DNA of 64,000 nucleotides from Exiguobacterium sp. FSL W8-0210. GTDB taxonomy: Bacteria; Bacillota; Bacilli; Exiguobacteriales; Exiguobacteriaceae. A program made the position numbers and the translations under genes. Under the pieces are notes generated by a model. It made no database searches. It saw only the letters and a list, made by a program, of their open reading frames with translations, and was not told the DNA's origin. Of the stretch, positions 56,645-64,000 are shown in pieces; positions within the stretch are counted from its first letter, which is position 1; each line of letters starts with the position of its first letter. The DNA is taken from NCBI RefSeq assembly GCF_038006045.1, contig NZ_JBBOUK010000001.1, forward strand, positions 1,839,001 to 1,903,000, written 5' to 3'.

Positions 56645-57364
56645 TTATTTCCCCCTTACGATTGTCCCGATTTCGTCACCGATGACGACACGTTTGATGT
56701 TACCTTCTTCCATCAACGAGAAGACGATGAGCGGGATGTCATTGTCCATACAAAGTGATGTTGCTGTAGAATCCATGACTTGAAGTCCATCCTTTAAGAC
56801 ATCCAAGTAAGAGAGCGTTTCGAACTTCTTCGCTTCTGGATCAACATTCGGGTCAGCTGAGTAGACACCATCAACGTTGTTTTTCGCCATCAAGATGGCC
56901 TCTGCTTCAATTTCAGCTGCACGAAGAGCAGCTGTCGTATCTGTCGAGAAGTACGGATTCCCTGTACCTGCTGCAAAGATGACGACGCGTCCTTTTTCAA
57001 GGTGACGCATCGCACGACGGCGAATGTACGGTTCTGCTACTTGGCGCATCTCGATTGATGTTTGAACACGTGTTTCAACACCTACATCTTCTAAGCTGTC
57101 TTGAAGCGCAAGCGAGTTCATGACTGTCGCTAACATCCCCATATAATCGGCGTTGGCTCGGTCCATCCCAAGTTCTGCACCTGTTTTGCCACGCCAAATG
57201 TTTCCAGCTCCGACGACGACCGCTACTTCAACGTTCAATTCAACTAATTCGCGAATCTGTTCCGAGATAGATTTGACGATGACAGGATTGATCCCAAACC
57301 CTTGATCTCCTGCGAGCGCTTCTCCGCTCAATTTTAACACAATCCGGTTATATTTCGGTTGCAT
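56645..57364 (-). CDS. pyrH: UMP kinase
   Basis: Phosphorylates UMP; amino-acid-kinase fold. The 239-aa product has [11 protein letters not shown] at the start, the [11 protein letters not shown] loop and [17 protein letters not shown]. Between tsf and frr, the usual place. A terminator-like hairpin separates it from tsf. Confidence 0.97.
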   Translation of the reverse strand: MQPKYNRIVLKLSGEALAGDQGFGINPVIVKSISEQIRELVELNVEVAVVVGAGNIWRGKTGAELGMDRANADYMGMLATVMNSLALQDSLEDVGVETRVQTSIEMRQVAEPYIRRRAMRHLEKGRVVIFAAGTGNPYFSTDTTAALRAAEIEAEAILMAKNNVDGVYSADPNVDPEAKKFETLSYLDVLKDGLQVMDSTATSLCMDNDIPLIVFSLMEEGNIKRVVIGDEIGTIVRGK

Positions 57365-57395
57365 GACTATGTCCCCCTTGCTAGATTCCGTAAAA

Positions 57396-57448
57396 AAGGA
57401 ACACGAACCACTTCCACACGAAAGTGGATTGAAGCATACGTGTTCCTT
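57396..57448 (-). terminator. Terminator after tsf
   Basis: Outer 10-bp stem AAGGAACACG with CGTGTTCCTT enclosing a smaller CCACTTTCG-type hairpin; T6 on the minus strand. It would reduce but not exclude read-through into pyrH, for which I see no separate strong promoter. Confidence 0.75.
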
Positions 57449-57475
57449 CTCTTGTCATCAGGATGATCCCGATTC

Positions 57476-58357
57476 TTATTTTTTAAGTTGGTTCATAACT
57501 TCTTCAGCGAAGTTCTCTTCGCGTTTTTCCATACCTTCTCCAACTTCGAAGCGTACGAATGACACGACTTTACCGCCTTTAGATTCTACATATTTACCAA
57601 CTTTGAAGTCTGGATCTTTGACGAACGTTTGATCGACGAGGCAGATTTCCTCGAAGAACTTGTTCATACGACCAACGATCATTTTTTCAACGATGTTAGC
57701 TGGTTTTCCTTCGTTCAACGCTTGCTCAGTGAGGACTTTTTCTTCACGCGCTTTTTCTTCTTCTGTGACAGAAGTACGGTCAACGTAAAGTGGACGTGCT
57801 GCTGCGATGTGCATTGCAACGTCTTTTGCAACTGTTTCGTCTGTCGTACCTTCGATGACGACGACTGAACCGATGCGTCCACCCATGTGGAGGTAAGAAC
57901 CGAAGACTGCGTCATCTGCTTTTGTGAAGAGTGCTACGCGACGGAGTGAGATTTTCTCTCCGATTGTTGAAGCTTCTTCTGAGATGTATGTGTCGATTGT
58001 TTTACCTGCTTCGTATTCAGAAGCAAGAGCTGCTTCAGCAGTCTCAGAACCGTTACGGAGAACAGCGTCTGCGATATTTTGAACGAGTGTTTGGAAACGT
58101 TCGTTTTTCGCAACGAAGTCTGTTTCTGAGTTGATTTCGACGAGTGCCGCTTTGTTACCGTCAACTGCAACTGCAGTCAACCCTTCAGCAGCGATACGAT
58201 CGCCTTTTGCTGCTGCTTTAGCAATCCCTTTTTCACGCAAGAAATCTACTGCTGCGTTCATGTCACCGTCAGTTTCAACGAGTGCTTTTTTGCAGTCGAG
58301 CATACCTGCACCTGTTTTTTCACGAAGTTCTTTAACCATTGCTGCTGTAATAGCCAT
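57476..58357 (-). CDS. tsf: Elongation factor Ts
   Basis: Nucleotide exchange factor for EF-Tu. The 293-aa product has the UBA-like start [21 protein letters not shown] with the invariant TGAGMMDCK-type block, and the core [18 protein letters not shown] precedes the ATG. Downstream of rpsB after a hairpin. Confidence 0.97.
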   Translation of the reverse strand: MAITAAMVKELREKTGAGMLDCKKALVETDGDMNAAVDFLREKGIAKAAAKGDRIAAEGLTAVAVDGNKAALVEINSETDFVAKNERFQTLVQNIADAVLRNGSETAEAALASEYEAGKTIDTYISEEASTIGEKISLRRVALFTKADDAVFGSYLHMGGRIGSVVVIEGTTDETVAKDVAMHIAAARPLYVDRTSVTEEEKAREEKVLTEQALNEGKPANIVEKMIVGRMNKFFEEICLVDQTFVKDPDFKVGKYVESKGGKVVSFVRFEVGEGMEKREENFAEEVMNQLKK

Positions 58358-58396
58358 TCGATATTCCTCCTTATAACATCCTTAGTTTCAAAAAAA

Positions 58397-58428
58397 AGGT
58401 GATAAAAGGTCGATTCCCTTTATCACCT
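58397..58428 (-). terminator. Hairpin between rpsB and tsf
   Basis: Perfect 10-bp stem AGGTGATAAA with TTTATCACCT, T7 on the minus strand. A typical attenuating terminator between rpsB and tsf. Confidence 0.8.
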
Positions 58429-58439
58429 GGCATCACGAA

Positions 58440-59174
58440 TTACTCAGCGTCTGCTACTACTTCTTCAGTAGTTTCAGGTGCTACGTTATCTTCGCCTTGT
58501 TTAACTTCGAGGATTGCGTCAGCCATTTTACCAGTGAGCAATTTGACTGCACGGATCGCATCGTCGTTCGCTGGGATGACGTAGTCGATTTCGTCTGGAT
58601 CACAGTTAGTATCAACAATCGCAACGATTGGGATGTTGAGTTTGTGTGCTTCTGCAATCGCGATACGCTCTTTGCGTGGGTCAACGATGAAGAGTGCATC
58701 CGGAACGCCTGGCATATCTTTGATACCGCCGAGGAATTTCTCAAGACGAGTCATTTCTTTTTTAAGAATGATGACTTCTTTTTTAGGAAGAACTTCGAAT
58801 GTACCGTTCTCTTCCATTTTTTCGAGTTGTTTCAAACGGTTGATACGTTTTTTGATTGTAGAGAAGTTCGTGAGAGTTCCACCCAACCAACGTTCGTTGA
58901 TGAAGTATTGACCTGCACGGATCGCTTCTTCTTTCACAGTGTCTTGAGCTTGTTTTTTCGTACCAACGAAAAGAACGTTTCCGCCTTCAGACGCTACTTC
59001 ACGGATGAAGTTGTATGCTTCGTCTACTTTTTTGACCGTTTTTTGAAGGTCGATGATGTAGATTCCGTTCCGTTCTGTGAAGATGTATTTTGCCATTTTT
59101 GGGTTCCAACGGCGTGTTTGGTGACCGAAGTGTACACCAGCTTCTAACAATTGTTTCATCGAGATTACTGCCAT
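58440..59174 (-). CDS. rpsB: 30S ribosomal protein S2
   Basis: S2 of the small subunit, 244 aa, with [25 protein letters not shown] and [12 protein letters not shown] plus a Glu/Val-rich acidic tail. AAAGGAGGAATT precedes the ATG. A strong promoter and a leader of about 108 nt lie upstream, between it and swrB. Confidence 0.98.
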   Translation of the reverse strand: MAVISMKQLLEAGVHFGHQTRRWNPKMAKYIFTERNGIYIIDLQKTVKKVDEAYNFIREVASEGGNVLFVGTKKQAQDTVKEEAIRAGQYFINERWLGGTLTNFSTIKKRINRLKQLEKMEENGTFEVLPKKEVIILKKEMTRLEKFLGGIKDMPGVPDALFIVDPRKERIAIAEAHKLNIPIVAIVDTNCDPDEIDYVIPANDDAIRAVKLLTGKMADAILEVKQGEDNVAPETTEEVVADAE

Positions 59175-59282
59175 GATGAATTCCTCCTTTTGGGTTTTGG
59201 ATGTCCTCCGCGATGATCGTCTGTCCAGCTAACCTATTAAAGGCACCGCAGCTGGCGATACATGCGTGCGTAATTAACACCG
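59175..59282 (-). promoter_or_regulatory. 5' leader of rpsB
   Basis: About 108 nt from predicted start site to ATG. On the minus strand CCAGCT and AGCTGG, about 19 nt apart, can pair to close a hairpin. A structured leader hints at feedback by S2, but no known class is recognised. Confidence 0.4.
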
Positions 59283-59288
59283 TAGACT

Positions 59289-59317
59289 AATATAGCATAA
59301 AGATTACCGAGGGGCAA
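59289..59317 (-). promoter_or_regulatory. Sigma-A promoter of rpsB
   Basis: Minus-strand TTGCCC (59312-59317), 17 bp, TATATT (59289-59294) preceded by TGC (extended -10). The -35 lies within the last codons of swrB. Confidence 0.75.
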
Positions 59318-59732
59318 CCTTCGTTTGATGAGAAAGTTTAGCAATCAAAGCAACCTCGCCCGTCCCACGATTCAAAGACCGTGCAAGCGTCTCAAGATCT
59401 GCTCCTTCTCGGAGCGCCTGCTTGACATCCGTTAACGGTGGTTCTTTTGAAATGGATTGTTCGATTTCGACGGTTTCTGATTTCTCGTATGTAGCCGCCT
59501 CCACCATTTGTGGAGACGCGTCCGGTACTTGATCAACCTGTTCGTTCGCTTCAATTACGGATGTCTCCGTCATGGCGTTGACGTTCTCCATGAAATGAAG
59601 CAACACTTGTTCCGTCTCATTCTTTTCACGTTCCAACCGGGTAATTCGGTCTTTAAGCGCTGCCTGCTGGCGAAACAACACCAGCAGCGCATAACAGACT
59701 AGAGCAGCTAATAAAATATAAACGACAGTCAT
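59304..59732 (-). CDS. swrB: SwrB-like motility protein (YlxL)
   Basis: Likely activator of flagellar type III secretion assembly; in B. subtilis SwrB promotes hook-basal-body completion. The 142-aa product has one N-terminal membrane helix (about 2-20), a coiled coil (25-55), an acidic variable middle and a C-terminal helix-turn segment LETLARSLNRGTGEVALIAKL as in SwrB. ATG 59732 follows AAAGGAAG. Position between sigD and rpsB is exactly that of swrB. Sequence identity outside the C-terminus is low. Confidence 0.8.
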   Translation of the reverse strand: MTVVYILLAALVCYALLVLFRQQAALKDRITRLEREKNETEQVLLHFMENVNAMTETSVIEANEQVDQVPDASPQMVEAATYEKSETVEIEQSISKEPPLTDVKQALREGADLETLARSLNRGTGEVALIAKLSHQTKVAPR

Positions 59733-59743
59733 AATTCTTCCTT

Positions 59744-60517
59744 TCACATGGCGACACGATCTGCTAAGTAGGCACTTCCGAGCGCATTCTTCAACTTACG
59801 AAGCGCTTTTGAATGGATTTGTGAAATACGGGAAGTCGAGAGCCCGAGGACTTCACCAATTTCAGTAAGCGTCAATTCTTCATAATAGAACAACGAGACG
59901 ACAAGTTGTTCTTTTTCGGATAGCCCTTCGACTTCCTCTGCCAGTTTAGCGATCAACTCCCGCATTAATAACATATCTTCCGGTGTAGCAGTATCTGGAT
60001 CTAAATAGGAGACGGTCATCGCCTTCCCCTCATCCTGTAGCGTGACTGCTTCATCGATCGATAATACATTCGCAAAATAGCTTTCTGCTAAAGCACCCTT
60101 GACCTCGTCCGGTGTCATGTCGACGATGGAAGAGACTTCGTCTAACGTCGGCGTCCGTTGCAAAGATTGTTCAAGGATCTCGACGGCTGCCTCGACCCGT
60201 TTTGCTTTTTCCCGTAAGGAACGTGGTAACCAATCGATTTTACGAAGCCCATCTAAAATAGCTCCTCGAATCCGAAAGGCGGCATACGTGTCGAATTTAT
60301 TATTATGATTTTGATCGAATTTTTGAAGCGCATCGTACAATCCCATCATCCCTAAACTTTTCAACTCGTCTCGATCGACACTTTTAGGCAACGTCGCACT
60401 TAAACGCTGAACGTGGTATTGAACAAGTGGTTCATAATTGTGAAGTAACAGGTCTGCCACCGCAATATCGCGTGTGGTCAGCCATCGATCCCAAAGTTGT
60501 TGTAATTCCTCACGCAT
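59744..60517 (-). CDS. sigD: Sigma factor D (sigma-28, FliA/WhiG family)
   Basis: Directs transcription of flagellin, motor, chemotaxis and autolysin genes. The 257-aa product has region 2 (GLYDALQKFD, FDTYAAFRIRGAILDGLRKIDWLPRS), region 3 and region 4 with the HTH LTEIGEVLGLSTSRISQIHSKALRKLK. ATG 60517 lies 7 nt after GGAGG; an ATG two codons earlier is too close to it. It sits at the end of the chemotaxis cluster, as in the B. subtilis fla/che operon. Confidence 0.97.
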   Translation of the reverse strand: MREELQQLWDRWLTTRDIAVADLLLHNYEPLVQYHVQRLSATLPKSVDRDELKSLGMMGLYDALQKFDQNHNNKFDTYAAFRIRGAILDGLRKIDWLPRSLREKAKRVEAAVEILEQSLQRTPTLDEVSSIVDMTPDEVKGALAESYFANVLSIDEAVTLQDEGKAMTVSYLDPDTATPEDMLLMRELIAKLAEEVEGLSEKEQLVVSLFYYEELTLTEIGEVLGLSTSRISQIHSKALRKLKNALGSAYLADRVAM

Positions 60518-60530
60518 GACCATTCCTCCT

Positions 60531-61013
60531 CTAGATTTCCAGCGTCCCGACATTCACCGTCCGGATGACGAGACGCCCTGATTGTGAGTGGAACTCGATC
60601 GTTCGTCCATTCGTGCCGCCAACATCTTCGGCAACGAGTGGAATTTTGACTTGTTGAAGCATTGCTTTGACCGCAGCGATGTTTCGCTCACCAATCCGCA
60701 TTGATTCATGTTCATACTTAAATTGAAACATCTGAGCCCCACCCGCAATTTTCGCACGTAATCGGATGGCTCCACTTGCTCGTAATTCGCGGGCTACCTC
60801 TAGAATTGCCGTATCCGCGAACTTTCCGACTTCAAGCTCCCGATTCCGACTGATCGCTGAATCAGGCAACATGACATGCGACATACTCGATAACCCTCGT
60901 TCCTGGTCATAGATGACGACGCCTACACACGATCCAAGACCCGCCGTCCGTAAAATGACGGGGCGTTTACTGATGGCGTACTCCGCAATCCCAATCCGTA
61001 CGATTTCATCCAT
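60531..61013 (-). CDS. cheD: Chemoreceptor glutamine deamidase CheD
   Basis: Deamidates Gln residues of chemoreceptors and binds CheC to stimulate its phosphatase. The catalytic Cys29 in LGSCVGVVIYD and His46 in MSHVMLP are present, 160 aa. It overlaps the cheC stop by 8 nt. The CheC-CheD pair marks a B. subtilis-type adaptation system. Confidence 0.95.
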   Translation of the reverse strand: MDEIVRIGIAEYAISKRPVILRTAGLGSCVGVVIYDQERGLSSMSHVMLPDSAISRNRELEVGKFADTAILEVARELRASGAIRLRAKIAGGAQMFQFKYEHESMRIGERNIAAVKAMLQQVKIPLVAEDVGGTNGRTIEFHSQSGRLVIRTVNVGTLEI

Positions 61014-61614
61014 TCAAGTCCACACCCAATCGTTCGAAGACCGTCTGAAAGGCGTTCGCTTCAGGCAACAAAAGTAAATGTCCGGTCAAATCGTTTCCTG
61101 CACTAGACAAATGCGTGTCGATATAGACAGCCATATTGCCTGGAGTCGTTGATTCAAGTAAGGCTACTTCAAGTAACGCACCAACCATATCAAACGCTGA
61201 TGCAGGAACACTGACATGTAATGATAAATCAAGCCAATCGGAGATAGCCCGAGCATATGCTCCTATTAAAATATTCCCAATTTCTTCCCAAGCAGAAACC
61301 CCCATTTCGTGGGAATCGGAAAAAAAGTGGAATTCCGTCTGCATCAATTGGCTCACGAGCTTCTCTGCATCACGAAGTGGCATCAAAAAAAGTAACGTTG
61401 CTTGAATATCGCCAGAAAAACGTAACAATGCACCAGCGGTATACGTTTCCGCCCCTCCACTTCGCTCGATGATCGTCGTGAAATCCTCAAGTTCAGCGGA
61501 AGGTACTTCGATCTCAATCGGTTGTCCAAGTAAGGTCGAAAGTGCTGTTGCTGCGTGACCAGCTCCAATGTTGCCGACTTCCCGTAAAATGTCCCGTTCG
61601 TTTGGATTAAGCAT
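61006..61614 (-). CDS. cheC: CheY-P phosphatase CheC
   Basis: Dephosphorylates CheY-P. The product has both active sites of the family: the first in REVGNIGAGHAATALS (Glu12, Asn15) and the second in WEEIGNILIGAYARAI. ATG 61614 follows GAGGAC and overlaps the cheW stop by 8 nt; 202 aa. Partner of CheD, next gene. Confidence 0.94.
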   Translation of the reverse strand: MLNPNERDILREVGNIGAGHAATALSTLLGQPIEIEVPSAELEDFTTIIERSGGAETYTAGALLRFSGDIQATLLFLMPLRDAEKLVSQLMQTEFHFFSDSHEMGVSAWEEIGNILIGAYARAISDWLDLSLHVSVPASAFDMVGALLEVALLESTTPGNMAVYIDTHLSSAGNDLTGHLLLLPEANAFQTVFERLGVDLNG

Positions 61615-62035
61615 GAACGATGTCCTCAAATAAGCGATTCGGCTCAATCAACGAAAACAATTGCTGATCGCCTTTTGCGACTGCAGTCAAATACGAGGCA
61701 TCCTCCTGCTTTTGTTCACTGAGCGGTTCAATCCGAACATCCGTTGATTCGACGACTTCGTTTGCCCGGTCGACGATGAATCCAGCGTCCCCATGCTCCA
61801 AAGTGGCGATGATGATGCGTGTTTCTTCCGTTTCTTCCATTAATTCGAATCCAAGGCGGGCACGCAGGTCAATCACGGGAGTGACGACACCTCGCAAATT
61901 GATGACTCCTTTGACATAGGATGCAGCGTTCGGAATCCGTGTGATCGGGATGAGCCGTTCGATTGAACGAACAGACTGTACATCAATACCGTATGCATTA
62001 TCTTCTAATTGAAAAACAACCCATTTTTGTTCCAT
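61607..62035 (-). CDS. cheW: Chemotaxis coupling protein CheW
   Basis: Links chemoreceptors to the CheA kinase. The 142-aa product is a single CheW domain: YGIDVQSVRSIERLIPITRIPNA-like start, GVINLRGVVTPVIDLRARLG and the VDRANEVVE turn. ATG 62035 is chosen, with AGGGGAACG before it. It begins 11 nt after cheA. Confidence 0.95.
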   Translation of the reverse strand: MEQKWVVFQLEDNAYGIDVQSVRSIERLIPITRIPNAASYVKGVINLRGVVTPVIDLRARLGFELMEETEETRIIIATLEHGDAGFIVDRANEVVESTDVRIEPLSEQKQEDASYLTAVAKGDQQLFSLIEPNRLFEDIVHA

Positions 62036-62046
62036 CTTCGTTCCCC

Positions 62047-64000
62047 TCACTTCCGTAATAGTGCATTGCTGTCAATGATCAATGCGACTTGTCCGTCTCC
62101 AAGAATCGTCGCGCCAGAAATCGCACGGATGCCTTCTAGATAACTACCGAGTGGCTTCATGACGATCTCCTGTTGACCGATCAATTCGGATACGATCAAC
62201 CCTGCTAATTTTTCGCCACTCCGGACGACGACGACCGAATAGGCTTCTGCCTCATGTTGTGGCAATCCGTAAACTTCATTCAGCGAAATAAGTGGAACCA
62301 ATTGTCCACGGAAATCAAATACTTTTTCCCGGTGCGCTTGCAGGATCGCCGATTTACGTAAAGATGTCGTCTCGATGATGGCAGTCAGTGGAATTGCATA
62401 CGTTTCTTGTCCGAGCTCAACGAGCATGGCTGAGATGATCGAGAGCGTCAATGGTAAACTGATACGGAAAATCGTTCCTTCTCCGCGGCGTGTCTCAACG
62501 AACACTTCTCCACCCAATGATTCGATCTTCGATTTGACGACGTCGAGACCAACACCACGACCAGACAAGTCCGTGACTTCTTCTGCCGTCGAGAAACCAG
62601 GTGCGAATAACAGCATCGAAGCCTCTTCGATCGTTAATTGCATCGCTTCTTCTTCTGTGATCAATCCTTTTTCAATCGCAATCCGTGTGACACGTTCGTG
62701 ATTGATACCTGCTCCATCATCTTCAATCTCAATGAAGACTCGGTTTCCTGAATGGTAGGCACGAAGCGAAAGATTTCCTTCGACCGGCTTATTCGCTAAA
62801 ATCCGTTCCGCTTTGTTTTCAATTCCATGATCGATCGCATTACGGATCAAGTGGACAAGTGGATCACCAATCTCATCGATGACTGTGCGATCAAGTTCCG
62901 TCTCAGCACCCGTAATGTGTAGTTTGATATGTTTTCCGACATCCTTCGAAACGGAACGCACCATTCGTGGGAATCGGTTGAATACTTGTTCGATCGGCAT
63001 CATTCGTAACGTTAAAACGAGTGATTGCAATTCGTTCGTGCCCCGTTTGATCCGTTCGACCGTATCTGTCAATTCCGGTGAGCTGACTTCTGCTGCAATA
63101 CGCTCCAAACGTCCGCGGTCGATGATGAACTCTTCGAACAGATTCATCAAACGATCAATCCGCTCGAGATTGACACGAATCGTTTTCGAAGCGACAGGCA
63201 CAGATAAATCTGTCTGTTCTGGTGATTCCGGTGAAGCTGTTGGTGCAGGTACTGATGTCGCAATCGGCACTTCCTGTGGAAGGGTGGATGTCGCCACCTC
63301 TGCTTCTGGTGTTGCTTCGAACACGTCCATCGTTACTGTTGCGACTTCAGAAACCGAGGCAACCGCCTCTTGAATGACCGATTGCTCTTGTTGCGTCACG
63401 AATAAAACAGAGAATGACGTCTCAAAATGTTCTTGCTCCAGTTCATCAGATGTCGGATTCGACAAAATGACATCTCCGAGCTGTTGTAAACGATCAAAGA
63501 CCATGTAGACACGTGCCGCTTTTAAGATGACGTCTGCTGAAAGTTCGACTTGGACGATATAGGCTTGATAACCGGACGCAATCGATTGTTTGACGACCGC
63601 TTCCGAATAGACATCACATTCGAATGTTGATGGTGCAGTTGATGGAGTAACCGAAATGATCTCTTCTTGTTCGGGACGAATGAACTGCTGTAATCGTCTC
63701 ACTGTTTCCGTAACGTCAAGTTTCCCTTTTCCACCGCGACTGATGTCTTCTACCATCGTTTCCAGTTGTTCAGCAGCAACGAATAGGACATCGATCAACT
63801 CAGCTGTAGCGGGTTGTTTCTTTGATCTGACTAAATCAAGGGCGCTCTCCATCTCATGCGTCAAATCAGCGATCGCATCATATCCCATCGTTCCTGCCAT
63901 TCCTTTTAGCGTATGGGCAGAACGGAAAATTTGATCGATGACCGCTTCATCGTCTAATCGTTCTTCAAAAACCAATAAGCTTGTGTTAATAGCTTGTAAA
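62047..64000 (-). CDS. cheA: Chemotaxis histidine kinase CheA (5' end cut by window)
   Basis: Kinase phosphorylating CheY and CheB. The frame is open to the window edge and the residues before the first start-like codon (LQAINTSLL) fit the CheA N-terminus, so the true start lies beyond 64000. In order from the visible end: HPt domain with the phosphorylated His in SAHTLKGMAG, a P2 region, Pro/Ser/Thr-rich linker (about 225-265), dimerisation domain (LMNLFEEFIIDRGRL), HATPase (LIRNAIDHGIE, DDGAGI, GRGVGLDVVKSKIE) and a CheW-like C-terminus. The cheA-W-C-D-sigD order is that of B. subtilis. Confidence 0.95.
   Translation of the reverse strand, partial: LQAINTSLLVFEERLDDEAVIDQIFRSAHTLKGMAGTMGYDAIADLTHEMESALDLVRSKKQPATAELIDVLFVAAEQLETMVEDISRGGKGKLDVTETVRRLQQFIRPEQEEIISVTPSTAPSTFECDVYSEAVVKQSIASGYQAYIVQVELSADVILKAARVYMVFDRLQQLGDVILSNPTSDELEQEHFETSFSVLFVTQQEQSVIQEAVASVSEVATVTMDVFEATPEAEVATSTLPQEVPIATSVPAPTASPESPEQTDLSVPVASKTIRVNLERIDRLMNLFEEFIIDRGRLERIAAEVSSPELTDTVERIKRGTNELQSLVLTLRMMPIEQVFNRFPRMVRSVSKDVGKHIKLHITGAETELDRTVIDEIGDPLVHLIRNAIDHGIENKAERILANKPVEGNLSLRAYHSGNRVFIEIEDDGAGINHERVTRIAIEKGLITEEEAMQLTIEEASMLLFAPGFSTAEEVTDLSGRGVGLDVVKSKIESLGGEVFVETRRGEGTIFRISLPLTLSIISAMLVELGQETYAIPLTAIIETTSLRKSAILQAHREKVFDFRGQLVPLISLNEVYGLPQHEAEAYSVVVVRSGEKLAGLIVSELIGQQEIVMKPLGSYLEGIRAISGATILGDGQVALIIDSNALLRK

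Overview
The window is chromosomal core sequence of a low-to-mid GC Firmicute in the order Bacillales. Gene order follows the Bacillus subtilis chromosome over long stretches: hup-hepS-menG-hepT-ndk, rpsA-cmk, gudB-ypdA, fer-ypbB-recQ, rnjB-ftsK, rpsO-pnp-mlpA, rimP-nusA-ylxRQ-infB-rbfA-truB-ribF, proS-polC, and cheA-W-C-D-sigD-swrB-rpsB-tsf-pyrH-frr-uppS-cdsA-dxr-rseP. Spore genes that sit at several of these junctions in Bacillus are missing, and a murE-femX pair suggests a branched, probably Lys-type peptidoglycan. Together with motility genes this fits an asporogenous, flagellated genus such as Exiguobacterium. That genus call is inference; no rRNA is present to confirm it.

Layout. 1-3.4 kb: ndk, menaquinone side-chain and methyltransferase genes, and the HU gene. 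3.4-9.3 kb: yphF-yphE-gpsA-der, S1-like protein, PlsC, Cmk. 9.4-20.4 kb: PilZ protein, PrsW, asparaginase (the first of only two plus-strand genes), YpdA, glutamate dehydrogenase, Ddl, YpbH adaptor, a CarH-like MerR/cobalamin regulator, RecQ, YpbB and ferredoxin (the other plus-strand gene). 20.4-27.4 kb: a complete nucleoside ABC importer (two permeases, double ATPase, BMP lipoprotein), a GntR/UTRA repressor and a second BMP lipoprotein, with recognisable cre and repeated operator-like sites. 27.5-36.3 kb: FtsK/SpoIIIE, RNase J, and an overlapping murE-femX-carboxypeptidase operon, then an M16 peptidase. 36.3-45.8 kb: RNA and translation genes. 45.8-59.2 kb: PolC, ProRS, RseP, isoprenoid, phospholipid and undecaprenyl genes, Frr, PyrH, EF-Ts, S2. 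59.3-64 kb: the distal end of a flagellar/chemotaxis operon, cut by the window edge inside cheA.

Nearly everything is on the minus strand and almost all genes are intact members of well-known families. I see no mobile element, CRISPR, tRNA, rRNA or pseudogene. I do not see a clearly new multi-gene system. The most interesting signals are regulatory: a likely cobalamin photoreceptor regulator lacking one light-state ligand, a GntR operator set combined with CcpA sites around duplicated nucleoside-binding lipoproteins, a promoter-plus-hairpin leader before rimP-nusA that resembles the NusA autoregulatory terminator of B. subtilis, structured rpsO and rpsB leaders, and a strong orphan Shine-Dalgarno followed by a GTG-TGA start-stop ahead of polC. 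Several starts given here differ from the longest open frame because a Shine-Dalgarno or family alignment supports the shorter product.
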